Positions 1-10,702 of a stretch of 64,000 nt of DNA are shown here, piece after piece (the stretch's first letter is position 1; each line of letters starts with the position of its first letter). This DNA is from Thalassia testudinum (taxonomy: Eukaryota; Streptophyta; Magnoliopsida; Alismatales; Hydrocharitaceae). Both the position numbers and the translations under genes were made by a program. The stretch covers positions 13,986,501-14,050,500 of the forward strand of contig JAZHRO010000046.1 in NCBI GenBank assembly GCA_037157565.1, in the 5' to 3' direction. The notes beneath the pieces are model-generated. The model had not been told where the DNA came from and did not search any database. It worked only from the letters and a program-made list of their open reading frames with translations.

Positions 1-156
1 TTGTGCCATGATGGAAGGAGAACTTGGTTCTGAATTAGATGAAAGATCTATGTGGTGGGGTTGCTGCACAAACAAGGGTGTCGAGGCTTGGCCTAGGCGA
101 GAATGAATTTCTAAAGGAGGTCTTAAGGATGGTCATAAGGACCTCCTACCAAACAT
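1..156 (-). pseudogene. gag: E4 gag, N-terminal fragment
   Basis: The minus-strand ATG is at 156-154. The first residues read MFGRRSL and then hit an in-frame TGA at codon 8; the frame stays open from there to the window edge. The start matches the E1 gag start (MLGRRSL, ATG at 25916) and the E2 gag start (MLGRQSL, about 31300), which is why this ATG was chosen. Gag would form the capsid shell that packages retrotransposon RNA. Only about 52 codons are visible, so no capsid or zinc-knuckle motif can be checked. The TGA is consistent with a CGA to TGA transition. Identity rests on the conserved N-terminus and on its place after a leader shared with E5 and E6. Confidence 0.6.
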
Positions 157-1093
157 GCACCGAAGGATTTGGTGAGATCAGAAGGTGTTGGACCCAATCG
201 AGACACTAAAAAATTATTGGGTGACTATAGAGGTTTGGGGCGGATGATACCTCTTAGTCAGAAAGGTCATTCACTTTAGAAGTACTTGGGCAGCTAGAGA
301 AGGAGAGTCCCGCAAAGACCCCTACACGGTAGAGCGTCCCCACGAGTTACAGGGTTTCCCCCACCTGACCTCTCTTGTCATTGAGATTCCAGGTAGACCA
401 GAATGAGGACCTTGACCTCTTAAGTCTACCTTTGTTTAATTAAGATCAAGGTGCTTAGGGTTCCAGTTGAACTTTAGGCCTTTTGAATGCAAAAAGTGAC
501 CTAATTTTAAGGTTGGTTGACCTAAAGAATCAACTTCACCTCTTTGTTCCTTTGAGAGCTTTTAGGTCCTTTCTTTTAGGGTTCAAATGGATTAAGAGCC
601 TAATTTGCTTAGGGTTTCTCTTGTATAGATCTTTCCAAACAAGGCCTAGCACACCTCTTTTTGAAATTTTTGCTTCTTTGCTTAAGAGAAGATGTGTCTC
701 TAAAAACCCTAGCTTTGCAATCCTTAGGTTGGCTCTAGTTGGTCCAATTTAGTTGCCTCAAAAATTGGTATCTAGGGCTCAATCAAGAAGGTTTTAGACC
801 TAGTTACCTTAATTGGATGTGCAATTCAAAATGTGTTGAAATGAAAATCAGGAAACTTTGGTGAATTACTAAATATGGAAGCAGGTAGCCCTAGATTGAT
901 TTTCCTTTGTTTTTTTCCTTCTCAGACTTTGAGAGGATTAAGAGAGGGCTAATGAAAGTTACCTGTTCCTTGGTGTAGTTGTTGTGCGACTGCTTTTCTT
1001 TTTTGATTTTCCCTGAGACAAACACAACAAAAGAGAGATTAAGTCAGTATTGAATCAGAAGTTGTGATCAAAGCTTCTACAATGCCCGTTGCT
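157..1093 (-). other. E4 5' untranslated leader
   Basis: This non-coding leader lies between the PBS and gag. It aligns by eye with the leaders of E5 (11761-12912) and E6 (47540-47660, 59248-59480, 61529-62222). The strongest block is 300-400, around a conserved gagttacagggtttccc core that recurs at 12035-12055 and 59290-59310. The 89-codon open frame at 483-752 on the plus strand is antisense to the element and has no counterpart in E5 or E6, so I do not call it a gene. Confidence 0.6.
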
Positions 1094-1110
1094 CCCCGGC
1101 AACGGCACCA
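1094..1110 (-). promoter_or_regulatory. E4 primer-binding site, tRNA-Asp
   Basis: The plus-strand sequence ccccggcaacggcacca equals the 3' end of plant tRNA-Asp(GUC) including CCA with one mismatch, so the element RNA is complementary to that tRNA. Three bases (aaa) separate it from the LTR. Confidence 0.9.
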
Positions 1111-1499
1111 AAATGTTGATGAGGTGAAATCGTGTTTTAAAAGATGTCACGTTGTAATATAGATGAAATCACCGTGAAAACAAATAAGAATTTATAACTC
1201 GAAAACCAAGGTATCCGAGGTCGAACACAGGGAGCAATTGGGTATTGCAAAGCTTAAGAGCACAACTCTCAATTTAATAAAAAGTAATAACTACTTCAAC
1301 CAAAATTGAGGAGTAATGTCAATGTAGAAATAATGCTAAAAAATTAGATGTCTTAAAAAGTCTTGTTACAGTACTTGAATTGTGATTTTTGGCCTTCTCT
1401 TTCTAATTTTTGTTTTCTCTTTCTCTCTTCTCTTCTTTCTCTCTCTTTGTTTTGCGGTTGTGCTTCTTTTGCCTTATTCTTTGGCTTCTTCTTCTTTTC

Positions 1500-1680
1500 T
1501 TCTTTGTCTTTCCTTGTCTTCTTCTTCTTCTTCTTCTGCTTGGCTGCTCCTACTTCTCTCTTTCTTCTTTCTCTTCTTTCTTCTTCTGCGACTAAGTCCT
1601 TGCTTCTCTCTTTCTTCTTCCTTCACTAGCTAGCTTCTTCTTCTTCTTCTTCTTCTTCTTCTTCTTCTTCTTCTGCTTTT
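1500..1680. repeat. (CTT)n-rich low-complexity tract in X LTR
   Basis: There are runs of CTT/TTC at about 1519-1545 and 1629-1675 inside a wider pyrimidine-rich stretch. In element sense this is a GAA-rich polypurine tract in the R/U5 part of the LTR. The same tract, without the longest pure runs, is present at 39230-39610 and 63080-63450. Confidence 0.9.
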
Positions 1681-3044
1681 CCTCTGTCACTCCTCTGCTA
1701 TAGTGTTTTTCTTTACTTCTTTTTCCTTGCTAAGTCCTTCCTTCAACCTTTACCTTCAGCCGCTACCTTCTTCTTCTTCTTCTCTTCCAATGCTACTCCG
1801 CTTCTTTCCTTAGCCTCTTCTTCTTTCCTGCACAGCACCATGAAGCAAAACCTATTCCCTACCCTCCCTGCGTCTCTCTATATTTCTCTCTTCGGTACGC
1901 TCTCCCAGAGATGGGTAATCGGGTTGGGTGCGCACCCGAGTCCAGGAACATTGGCGTGGGTGTGATGCGCGAGGAGTGCTAGGTTTAGGTAATCGGGTCG
2001 GGTGCCAGGTCTGTGGGGGTAGGTTGCGGACGAGGTGTGAGCAAGTGAGGGCGAGGGACCTCACCCCTCTGTACTGGAGGCAATGAGCTGAAGACACAAA
2101 TTCAATATATATCACACCACTCACCCCTAAGTTTACGAGGTGGGACTAAATGTCCCACCCGCTTCTGCTGGCGCCCGTAGGAGGAGATCTTCACTCAATT
2201 GGAGTAGCTGAAAGCCTTGCAACGACTGCTCTCAGGCTGGATACACTCACACTCTCAACGTGCATAGCCTGGAGTCCAGAAGCCTGGAGTGCACGGCTTG
2301 GAGCTCTGAAGCAAGCAAGCTTGCTTGTGCATTAATGGCGGACGAAGGCTCAACCCTGCACGATACAAAGACGGCCTGGCAGCCCTGTCAAACAACAGGG
2401 AAAGCTTCGTCGTATCATGACGAAGGTGAGGCAGGGATCAGCGTGGCTCAAAACGGCCTAAGCATGCGTGCCTAGGTCAGACTGTGACCATGTGTGTGGG
2501 TTTGTTCGGTGGAAGTGTGGAGCATATGTGGTGGTCAATGGATGGGCAGAAAGTGATCAATGATTGATGGCAGAGGTGAAAAGGTTGGTGGCGAGACATG
2601 TGGAGGTGCGAAGTGATGGATGCATCTCATTGGAGGTCAGCCAAAGATGAGGAAGATGAAGGTGGAAAGTGGCAGTCAAGGGGCGGTTTATGAAATAAAA
2701 TGAGGGAAATTGAAGAGTGGGAAGAGAGAAACTTATCTGTGGGTGTTGGGATGAAAGGGAGGCAGAGGGGACGAGCGGTGCGTATGTACCATCATCGGGG
2801 AAGACAACCCTATGGTGGAGATGACGGCGATGAGGAGGAGGTCGGAGAGGCGTGCGCTGGTGCAGCGCAATGCGGAGGAACAGGACGAAGCTAACCCTGC
2901 CATTGGTATGGTGGCAGAGCGACAAGAGGAGGAAGGGGAGGTCACCAGAGCTTGCAGGCATTTTGACCGGAGATGAGGAGGGAGGAAATTGAAAGGGTAT
3001 CGGCGGCCAAATCAAGCTTGGAAGATGCACAAAGGATCGGGGGT

Positions 3045-3054
3045 CCTTTTATAC
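3045..3054 (-). promoter_or_regulatory. TATA-like box in E4 LTR
   Basis: The minus strand reads gtataaaagg, followed by the GC-rich region. This is the likely core promoter of the X-type LTR. The homologous site in the E6 3' LTR (40804-40815) reads gctatttaaagg. Confidence 0.5.
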
Positions 3055-3983
3055 CTGCTGGTCGAGCCCCTTGTCCTTGGAGGGCAAGCCTACCAGTGCA
3101 AAATCCTCGCCAGAAAAAGAAGGTGCGTAGGACACCCAAATCTCTCGAGCCTTCGCATGAGAGATTGCGTGTAAATTTGATCTGGAGATCTTGTTCAGAC
3201 GATGGAGAAATCCTTAAAGAATCTCCCTTCCAAATTTGGGAGATCTCTGAGGATTCGAGATATCAGCCTCAAATCCTCGCTGGAGTGGGATTCCTCCGCT
3301 GTGATGGTGGAGGGACCTGAATGTAAGGGTGGTGAGGAAGTTAGGGGGCTTTGTGCAAGGGTTGTCAAAAGTTAGGGGCCAGAATGTAATTGGGTGGACC
3401 ATTTTGCAAAGTAGGTCAAGATGACCTTCCCTTAGGCCTAAATTTTGGTACAAATCTAATTTGTATCTAAGCAATCCAATGATGAAGTTCGGTTTTAGGT
3501 TCGACCACGTTTGGCTGGACATTTTGCATAAAAACCCAAATTAGGTTAAATACTGAACTAGGACCCTAATCTAGGTCAAAATAGGTTCCAAAGGCCAAAT
3601 TGAAGGTTTTAAACTCTAGGGATATTTTTCTATGAATTTTAGAGTGTTTATTTGATTTTTATCTAGATCGAAACCTTGTTGAATTAAGTGGATTTGTTTT
3701 AGGATTACAGAAGGTCATTTAATTCTTAAATCTCATAATAACCCTTTTCTGACTGAACTATCCCACTTTTCCTCTTATTAAGTCTAATTGACCTATGTTT
3801 AACCCTTGAGAAATACTGTTGATGCACTGCAATTGTAAAATTATAGTTTTACCCTTTAATTCATGTTTCCTTCTCCGAACAGTAAACCCTTGACTTAGGT
3901 CTTCCTTTAGGTTATGGAGGAGCTTTTGTTTACTTTCTCAGGTCAAAATGAGCTAGTTAGGGCTCACGATGAGGCTCTCATCA

Positions 3984-5719
3984 CCTAAGAATCTGAAATA
4001 TCAATTTTTAGGACCACACAAGACGCTCTCTGTGATTATCAATGCTAAATTAACAAAGGAGCAGGAGATTAAACTGATTAATGTCCTGAAGGAACATAAG
4101 GAGGTAATTGGTTGGACCATTCATGACCTTAGGGGGATCGATCCATCTTATTGCAATCATAGAATATTTTTGGAAGGTGGATCCCACCCTTCTCGCTAGA
4201 TGTAGAGGAGATTAAATCCAAATATGTGAGAAGTGGTCAAGAAGGAGATTAGTAAGTGGCTCGATGCAGGAATCATTTATCCGATCTCTGATAGTCCTTG
4301 GGTAAGTCTCGTGCAGATTGTTCCCAAGAAAGCCAGGATTATCATTGTGACTAATGAGAATGGAAAATCAGTCACAACTCGTTCAGCTTCCTCTTAGAGG
4401 GTTTGCATCGATTATAGGAAGCTGAATACAGCCACGAAAAAGGATCATTTCCCTCTACCTTTCATTGATCAAATCGTAGAAAGATTAGCCAGGCAAAAGT
4501 ACTTCTGTTTTTTTATGGCTACTCGGGATACAACCAAGTGCCTATCCATCCCGAGGATCAGGAAAAAACTACTTTCACCTATCCCTACGGGACCTTTGCT
4601 TCCCGTAGAATGCCATTCGACTTATGCAATGCACCTACGACTTTTCAAAGGTGTATGATGGCTATATTCTCTGATATGGTGGGAGAGTTTATGGAAGTCT
4701 TCATGGACGATTTCTCTATTTTTGGAGAATCGTTTGAGTCTTGTCTAGCTAATCTTGAAATGATTCTTAAACGATGCATCAAAACAAGATTGGTCCTTAG
4801 CTGGGAAAAGAGTCATTTCATGACACAAGAAGGCATCGTCTTGGGTCATGTAATCTCTAAACGAGGAATTGAAGTGGATAAAGCTAAGGTTGATGCTATC
4901 ACTAAACTTCCTCCTCCCACATCTGTTAAACAAATTCGATCATTTCTTGGTCACGTGGGATTCTGCAGGAGATTCATTAAGGACTTTTCGAAGGTTACTC
5001 ATCCTCTGAGCAATCTTCTCGCCAAAGAAACGCCGATTGATTTTAACGAATCATGCCATAAGGCATTTGATTTTCTTAAAATGGTAGTCACTTGTGCTCC
5101 GGCATTGCAACCACAAGTTTAGATAGCCCCTTTTGAGAACATGACCGACGCTTCTAATTACGTGGTCAGGGCTGTTTTGGGTCAGAAAGTTGATAGGAAG
5201 CCCTCTGTCATCTACTACGCTAGTAAAACTCTAGATGAGGCCTAGAGAAATTACACTGTTATTGAGAAGGAATTACTAGCCATAGTATTTGCTTTGGAGA
5301 AATTCAGGGCTTATCTCTTAGGGTCTCATGTCATTATTTATATCAACCACTCGGCCTTGAGACATCTCTTGGCCAAAATGGATGCCAAACCCTGGCTTAT
5401 TCTTTGGATTCTTCTGCTTCAAGAATTTGATCTTGAAATCAAGGATAAATCTAGGGTACAGAATGTGGTGGCAGATCATTTGTTAAGACTTCTGAGTGAT
5501 TCTTCTCGTCCGGACATCCTGATTGCTGATACTTTTCTAGACAAAACCATCCTTACAGTTTCAGGCATCCAAACCCCATGGTTTGCTGACATTGTTAATT
5601 ATTTGGCCGTTGGTCAAATCCCCCAGGATTGGACCAAGCAACAATGGGATAGACTCAAATATGAGGCCAAATATTACTTCTGGGGGGACCCTGAACTGTA
5701 CCGCATCTACTCTAATTAG
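3984..5719 (+). pseudogene. pol: E3 pol: reverse transcriptase-RNase H
   Basis: This is an Athila-clade RT followed by RNase H, which would copy element RNA into DNA and degrade the RNA strand. The lead-in has LRGIDPS (about 4130) and RRLNPNM (about 4206). RT shows VCIDYRKLN (about 4400), FDLCNAPTTFQRCM (about 4617) and the catalytic FMDD box (about 4703). The connection domain contains IRSFLGHVGF (about 4935) and RNase H contains MTDASNY (about 5140). One frameshift lies near 4515 in a T-run, where DGYSGYNQ is normally expected. In-frame stops fall near 4197, 4203, 4230, 4398, 5120, 5243 and 5717. The order and motifs are clear, but the gene is dead. It is closely related to E1 pol (21609-23060). 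Confidence 0.9.
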
Positions 5720-6847
5720 ATTATTCGCCGATGTGTTCCAGAGAATGAATTCAATAATATACTCGAGTTCTGCCATGCATTTGCGTGTGGTGGACACTTC
5801 TCCGGGAAAAAGACGACTGCAAAAATTTTGTAATCTGGATTCTATTGGCCGTCTTTATTCAAGGATGCCCAGGATTTCTCAAGGTCGTGTTCCCGATGCC
5901 AGGCACTCGGGAGAATAACTAAGAGATATATGATGCCCCTAAACCCAATTCTTCCTATCAAAATCTTCGACATTTGGGGCATCGATTTCATGGGACCCTT
6001 CCTCCCTTCATTTGGACATTAGTACATGCTCGTCACTATTGATTACGTGTCCAAATGGATTGAGGCGATTCCCACCCGAACCAACAACCACAAGGTGGTC
6101 ATTGATTTTGTCAAGAAGAACATCTTCAGTAGGTTTGGGATTCTGAGGGCCATCATCAGTGATGGTGGCACTCATTTCACTAATGCCCAGTTCCGTAATT
6201 TGCTGGCTAAATATGGGGTTAATCACCGAATCTCCACACCTTATCATCCCCAGACAAATGGACAGGCTGAGATCTCCAATTGGAAGATCAAGAATATTCT
6301 GTAGAAAATAGTTAGGCCTGATCGTAAAGACTAGACTCAAAAGCTCAAGGACACTCTTTGGGCCCACCGTACGGTGTATAAAATGCCCATCAGCATGTCT
6401 CCATTTTGTCTGGTGTATGGAAAGGCATGCCATTTACCCATAGAGATTGAACATAGGACATTCTGGGCAATCAAGCAGTGCAATCTAGATCTGAGTTTAG
6501 CCAGAATGACTAGGAAACTCCAACTATCTGAGTTGGAGGAGCTTAGAATTGATGCATATGAGAATGCCAAGATCTATAAGGCTCGGACCAAAGCTTTACA
6601 TGACCAATTGATTTCCCGCAAGAGCTTTGAGCCGAACCAAAAGGTCTGGTTATTCGATTCTCGACTTAAGCTCTTTCTCGACAAACTTAGGTCAAAATGG
6701 AACGACTTGTTCATTAGCAACTAGATTGTTCCAAATGGAGCTGCTTAGATCTTTGACCCGAAGACGGGTAATTCATTCAAAGTCAACGGTCAACGTCTGA
6801 AGCTTGTTATTGACCGTACTCTTCCAGAACCTGTCTGGTTGCTCTAG
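5720..6847 (+). pseudogene. pol: E3 pol: integrase
   Basis: This continues in the same frame as RNase H. The zinc-binding domain is visible as H and H around FCHAFACGGHF (about 5769) and paired cysteines in SCSRCQ (about 5887). The catalytic core has D in GIDFMGP (about 5985), D in ISDGGTHF (about 6157) and E in NGQAEISN (about 6257). The C-terminal part shares [10 protein letters not shown] and [10 protein letters not shown] with E1. Stops lie near 5831, 6020, 6302, 6332, 6722 and 6747, and the frame ends at 6845-6847. The role would be insertion of element DNA into the genome. No chromodomain and no env-like ORF follow. Confidence 0.88.
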
Positions 6848-8194
6848 CCATGTTGTGACTTCTTTGGCTGGACTTTGCCTAGCTGACGACATTAAACTCA
6901 ACAGTTGTACATATGACTCAGATCTGACCCGAGCTTCATATTCAGGTGATATCTTCCATACTCTACCCTTCCTTTCATGTCTCTTTTTCTCAATGTGGAC
7001 ATTGCATCACTAGGCATGGGGGGTGGATTCATTTTGAATCATTTTGTCAGCTTTGTGAAATTCTTGTAAATTTTATTTTTCTTCTTATATATACATAAAA
7101 AAATGAATTAGGAAGGAATACTTGGACATTAGGACTTTTAGATCTTAGGAAATATTACATTAGGATCTGAACACTAAGACCCTTCAGGTCTTTGGGCTTA
7201 ATCAACCCAGGTATCCACTAAAATGTGGATTTACTTTTTGAGTCCTCGCCAACCTGAATTATATTTTAATTTGAGTAAGTTTGGGTGATAAGTACGTGAC
7301 TTATCAATCCATCCTCTGATAAGTCTAAAGCATCTACACACTATCTTTTCACTAACTTGTTGATCGGCGATTTTAATGAAAATTGGGTAGCTAATGAACC
7401 TTCTAGGGTGATATGGCTGGCAAGTTATCGTGAGTAACAATCCATAGGTAGGTTGTTCAGAGCCCAATCATTGGATCATTCTCTTCTTGCTGCCTTTAGA
7501 TAAATCTTAAGCCAGGGAAGCCACCTATTGATAAAAAGGAAAAAGGTTAAAAAGAAAAGAAAAAGAAAAAAGAAAACAAAAGGAATAAGCCACACTTCGC
7601 CACAAGAGTATGGCTGGCAAGTTGTCTGTAGTAACAGCTCATCGACTAGTTGTCCAGAACCTAACTCAAGAAATGCACTAAAAATTCCCAAAATACTTAG
7701 GAAGAAGTAGAGAAGTAGAATAAGCCAGGGAGATATACACTGGATTCACCCTTGTATTGACCCCATAAAAATAAAAGTATGGAGAAAGCTACCGATCATA
7801 AAGATACACCTTTCGGCAGAACTCTCTTTTTAAGGTCACCTAGAGGTGTAGAAACCCAAAGTTCATTCTAATTGCTGATCAACGAGTCTATCACATTCAC
7901 AATAAGATTCTTAGAACTTAGGGTTTTCATCAAATCTTAGGTGGGTTGAATGGTCGTAGAAAGCCACTCTTTAACCCTAAACTCAAAAATCCAAAAAAAT
8001 TAGAAAAGAAGAAAAAGAGAAAAAGAAAATTTTCTTTGAATAAGGTGAGGGCTTGAGGCGGTCTGCATTTTGACAGATACTCGGGCGCTGTTGTGTCTTT
8101 GAAAGTTTAGATCCTGAGTAAAAAAATTTCTTAATGTTGAAAATAACTTATGCCCAAGTAATCCAACCTAATTCTTTTATAAATAGCATGTAGT
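6848..8194 (+). other. E3 3' non-coding domain (type II)
   Basis: This is non-coding. It begins just before an internal polypurine box (aggcatggggggtgg, 7012-7025) and ends at the hairpin before the PPT. It aligns with the minus strand of E2 15558-16755 (for example 7250-7400 with 16380-16500, and 8043-8092 with 15654-15722). A roughly 50-bp motif occurs twice, at 7414-7464 and 7611-7661, each starting tggctggcaagtt; E2 has the same pair. The open frames at 7231-7710 on both strands have no homolog and lie in AT-rich low-complexity sequence. Confidence 0.7.
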
Positions 8195-8231
8195 TTTTGC
8201 TAGGGACTAGCAAAAGATAGGCATGGGGGTG
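8195..8231 (+). promoter_or_regulatory. E3 hairpin and polypurine tract
   Basis: A perfect 9-bp inverted repeat ttttgctag/ctagcaaaa with loop gga (8195-8215) is followed by gataggcatgggggtg (8216-8231), directly abutting the LTR start TGATGTGC. The purine run is the expected primer for plus-strand DNA synthesis. The hairpin recurs in E1, E2, E6 and E8. Confidence 0.8.
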
Positions 8232-9914
8232 TGATGTGCATACATCTGATTAACTTAAAATATCTATTAATGCATGTTCTTAATGTCACATTAGTATCAT
8301 ACATTGTAAATAGTCAACATGCATAATCATGCATTTAGATCAAGTTGTATAAATTGTATAGTAATTGTCTCCTTTTTATGCTCAGGGACAAGGCAACTTT
8401 TTATTGGGGCCTCGGATTAAAGATCCAACCATACGGATCTGATCAGAGCAATGATTGGAGTTCAATGACTCCAAGATCACCCTAATCGGACAACCGTAGC
8501 ACTAGATAGAGACCGAGGAACCCAAAAGACCAAGGGCCAAGATGGTGTTAATTTGCACCTCAGACGACAAATCCAACCACACAGATGGATTCAGATCGAC
8601 AATTGCAGCCTAACAGCATGAAAATCGATCCAATCCGATACCCGTGTCACCGTCTACAATACTCAGAAGATGGACGGCTAAGATGGTGCCACATGGCACC
8701 ATCTCAGCTGCCCAACCAGCCCCAAGGACCTACCTTTATCTTTCCTCTTCATCTAATCGATGCTTCTCCACCGTTGGATGCCCATCCAATGGCTGTACGC
8801 CTGCACGCACAAAACAACCGCGCGACACAAAGCTGCCCGCAGCGCGTTGGTTGAGTGCCTTCGCGAGGAGCAGCGTGTGTTTAAGCCCACTGCGCCTCAA
8901 ATTGAAGAGAGGGCGAGTGGGAGCGTGAGCGAGTGGGGCCGCGCGATGAGGATCGGATGGCGCTGAGCGATCGATAGTTCCCACGTGCGATCAGACGTGC
9001 GACGCTGACGTGTGATCGCATGTGGGTGTGCGGTGCAAGCGTAGGCAATCTTAAGCTGTTCGATCCCTTGATCAGATGGCTGTGAGCGCACAGACGTGCG
9101 CGTTCGTTGAAGGACGCAGAGGCGAGGAGGCACGTGAGCGACGGGCATGAAGGCCACGTTCAGGCCTTCAGTGACGGATTTATCCATCACTAAAGGTCCT
9201 GAATTAATTTTTTCAAATTGTAATGTTCAAAATGCCCCCACTCCTTGCAACTATAAAAGGAGACCCCCTCCATACGAATTTGTCATCCCTTCCTTCTCTT
9301 TTCTCCCTCTCCAAAGCTCAAGAGAAGCTTGTCCCACACCCGGGATGCTCCTCAAGAGATAAAATCAATTTTTCACCCCCATTTTGGAAGCGGATCCCGC
9401 GACGATGACAACGTGCTACCTCGTTCCTATTCCTCTTGCTTTGACCTCCTTCTTCCTGCTTCATTCCTCATCTTCTAGTTGTTGTCTCGTCTGGCTCATC
9501 CTCCAAGCAATCATCGAGGAGGATAACTTATCTCTCCCATTCCTTTTTCCTACTTTCTAGAATTGAATTTTCCTACTTTTTAGTTGTAATAGTTTTCCTA
9601 CTTTCTAGTGCAATTTCTTGCTTTCTTCGTTGTACAAACATTTTGCAACATCAAGTAAATGCTTTCTCTCCTTCTTATTGTTTATATTGATTCCATTTCA
9701 TTGTAATTACTCCACTTTTTAAACAAAAACACAAAAGGAATATAATTATGAATCTTGATCGACGTAGCCTCCCTGAGTTCGACCCGGGATTTCTTTTCCG
9801 GTGTAAATTTTATTTGTTGAACCCAAGTTCTTCGCTATTCAAACTACAACGACAGGTTCTCAAAACCAGCTTCGATAGAGTAGTCCTCCGACGTTCGACA
9901 CGCTACAACAATCA
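8232..9914 (+). repeat. E3 3' LTR (about 1.68 kb)
   Basis: It starts TGATGTGCATAC immediately after the PPT and ends ...caacaatca. A clear TATA box ctataaaagg lies at 9251-9260 after a GC-richer U3. The U5 has ctgagttcgacccggg (9773-9788) and an actacaacgac segment (9844-9854) complementary to the tRNA-Asp 5' end. The start is homologous to the E2 LTR (both have gtataaattgta about 120 nt in). The frames at 8585-9190 are not supported as genes. Confidence 0.8.
9251..9260 (+). promoter_or_regulatory. TATA box in E3 LTR
   Basis: ctataaaagg is the best core-promoter match in the LTR, about 1 kb after its start. Confidence 0.6.
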
Positions 9915-10702
9915 AAGCCATCAATTGCCAGCTACTTGCGAAGAAGACTTTGGGACATTTAGTCGCACATCGTTAAGTTTGCAGCTGAGTAAGCAGGATA
10001 AGTTGGATTTCTCACCTTGACCCCTCACCCAAGACATGGGGGTTGGGTCCCCAGCACCTTCACCCGCTTACTCGAGCACCCACTGCTCGCTTACGACACG
10101 CCCGCACTCCTGCACCCTATTCACGCTCGGTTACTTGCTCGATTACCTGACTAGACCCAGGTTTCTGAGAGAAATAAATAGGAGGAAAGAGAGAGTGGGG
10201 GAGTTTTTCCCTCTGTTGTGCACTCTTTATACTTAGTTGATCCTGAGGCCTTCGCCTCTGTCCTGTGGTTGCCTCTTTTTCTTAGGGCACAAAGGAAGGA
10301 AGAAGAGAGGGGGCATTTGCCTCTGTTCTGCTGGTTTTGAAGCTACTGTTGGTTCATTTAACTTGGTTGACGTAGAATATTGGTTGATAATTATGTTGAT
10401 GTATTTGAGATATTTGAGCTTAACTTTGAAGGGTTAATTGGTGATTCAAATCACCATTTTAACCCATTCTTTTTGTATTGAGATACTTGATTTCATTTAT
10501 ATATCATTCTGAGTTGTTCTGAATCAAGTTTTGATTATAATTGCTTATATTTATTGTGATTGGTGAGATTAAATTGCCATTACTTGTTCCCTGTGTTTGA
10601 CCTTGGGCTCTTTTTTAATTTGAGTTACAAATTTAAATGATTTGAGTGCATTTGTCCTATACTACGAGGCATTTCTTAAACGACGATGGATTCGCTTAAA
10701 CA
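9915..10702 (+). repeat. X-type LTR fragment (3' part), plus strand
   Basis: This is the U5-side part of an X-type LTR in plus orientation. The segment 9956-9986 (gggacatttagtcgcac...) matches the reverse complement of 2125-2160. The end contains tgtgtttgaccttggg (10590-10605) and ctatactacga (10657-10667), and it closes with ttaaaca. Its 5' part lies left of the window beyond E3, which interrupted it. No PBS follows, so it is a solo LTR or a 3' LTR. The next base begins E5 sequence (cttat...), which matches E6 around 46436. Confidence 0.7.

Larger units (their letters stand above)
1..3983 (-). mobile_element. E4: Athila-like LTR retrotransposon, 5' part only
   Basis: On the minus strand this reads 5' LTR (3983 to 1114), a 3-nt spacer, a tRNA-Asp PBS (1110 to 1094), a leader, and then the first codons of gag at the window edge. 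The rest of the element lies left of the window. The LTR starts TGATGAGAGCC and ends CATCAACA on the minus strand. It interrupts the pol frame of E3. The 5 bp to its right are cctaa (3984-3988), and the matching left copy is off-window. E4 has the same LTR type as E5 and E6, but it starts a real gag where they carry an orphan ORF. Confidence 0.85.
1114..3983 (-). repeat. E4 5' LTR, X type (2.87 kb)
   Basis: The left edge is tgttgatgag, next to the PBS; the right edge is ggctctcatca. It aligns with the X-type LTR at 38902-41692 along most of its length, for example the region at 3360-3560 with 41100-41300. It contains a long CTT-rich tract (1400-1830), a GC-rich part (1900-3060), a TATA-like box (3045-3054) and an AT-rich U3 (3300-3980). 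The short open frames in the CTT tract are low-complexity artefacts. The U5 segment 1146-1162 resembles the tRNA-Asp 5' end. Confidence 0.85.
3984..9914 (+). mobile_element. E3: Athila Ty3/gypsy element, 3' half
   Basis: The plus-strand order is pol (from inside the RT lead-in), a 3' non-coding domain, a PPT and a 3' LTR. The 5' half is cut off by the E4 insertion and lies left of the window. The E3 3' LTR ends inside an X-type plus-strand LTR (9915-10702), so E3 inserted into that LTR. The exact right edge (9914, ...acaacaatca) is my best reading; 9923 is an alternative because no left TSD is visible. Confidence 0.8.

Noticed and set aside
1363..1633. Leu/Phe/Ser-rich open frames that look like membrane proteins (also 39148-39501 and 63069-63395)
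   Set aside because: They are translations of the CTT-rich LTR tract, open in several frames at once and antisense to the element.
2557..3522. Open frames of 70-157 codons in the GC-rich part of the E4 LTR
   Set aside because: No homologous frame survives in the E6 LTR at the same place (39900-41000).
6804..7013. Possible env-like ORF after E3 integrase
   Set aside because: Only 69 codons, no signal peptide or membrane helix pattern, and not conserved in E1 or E2.
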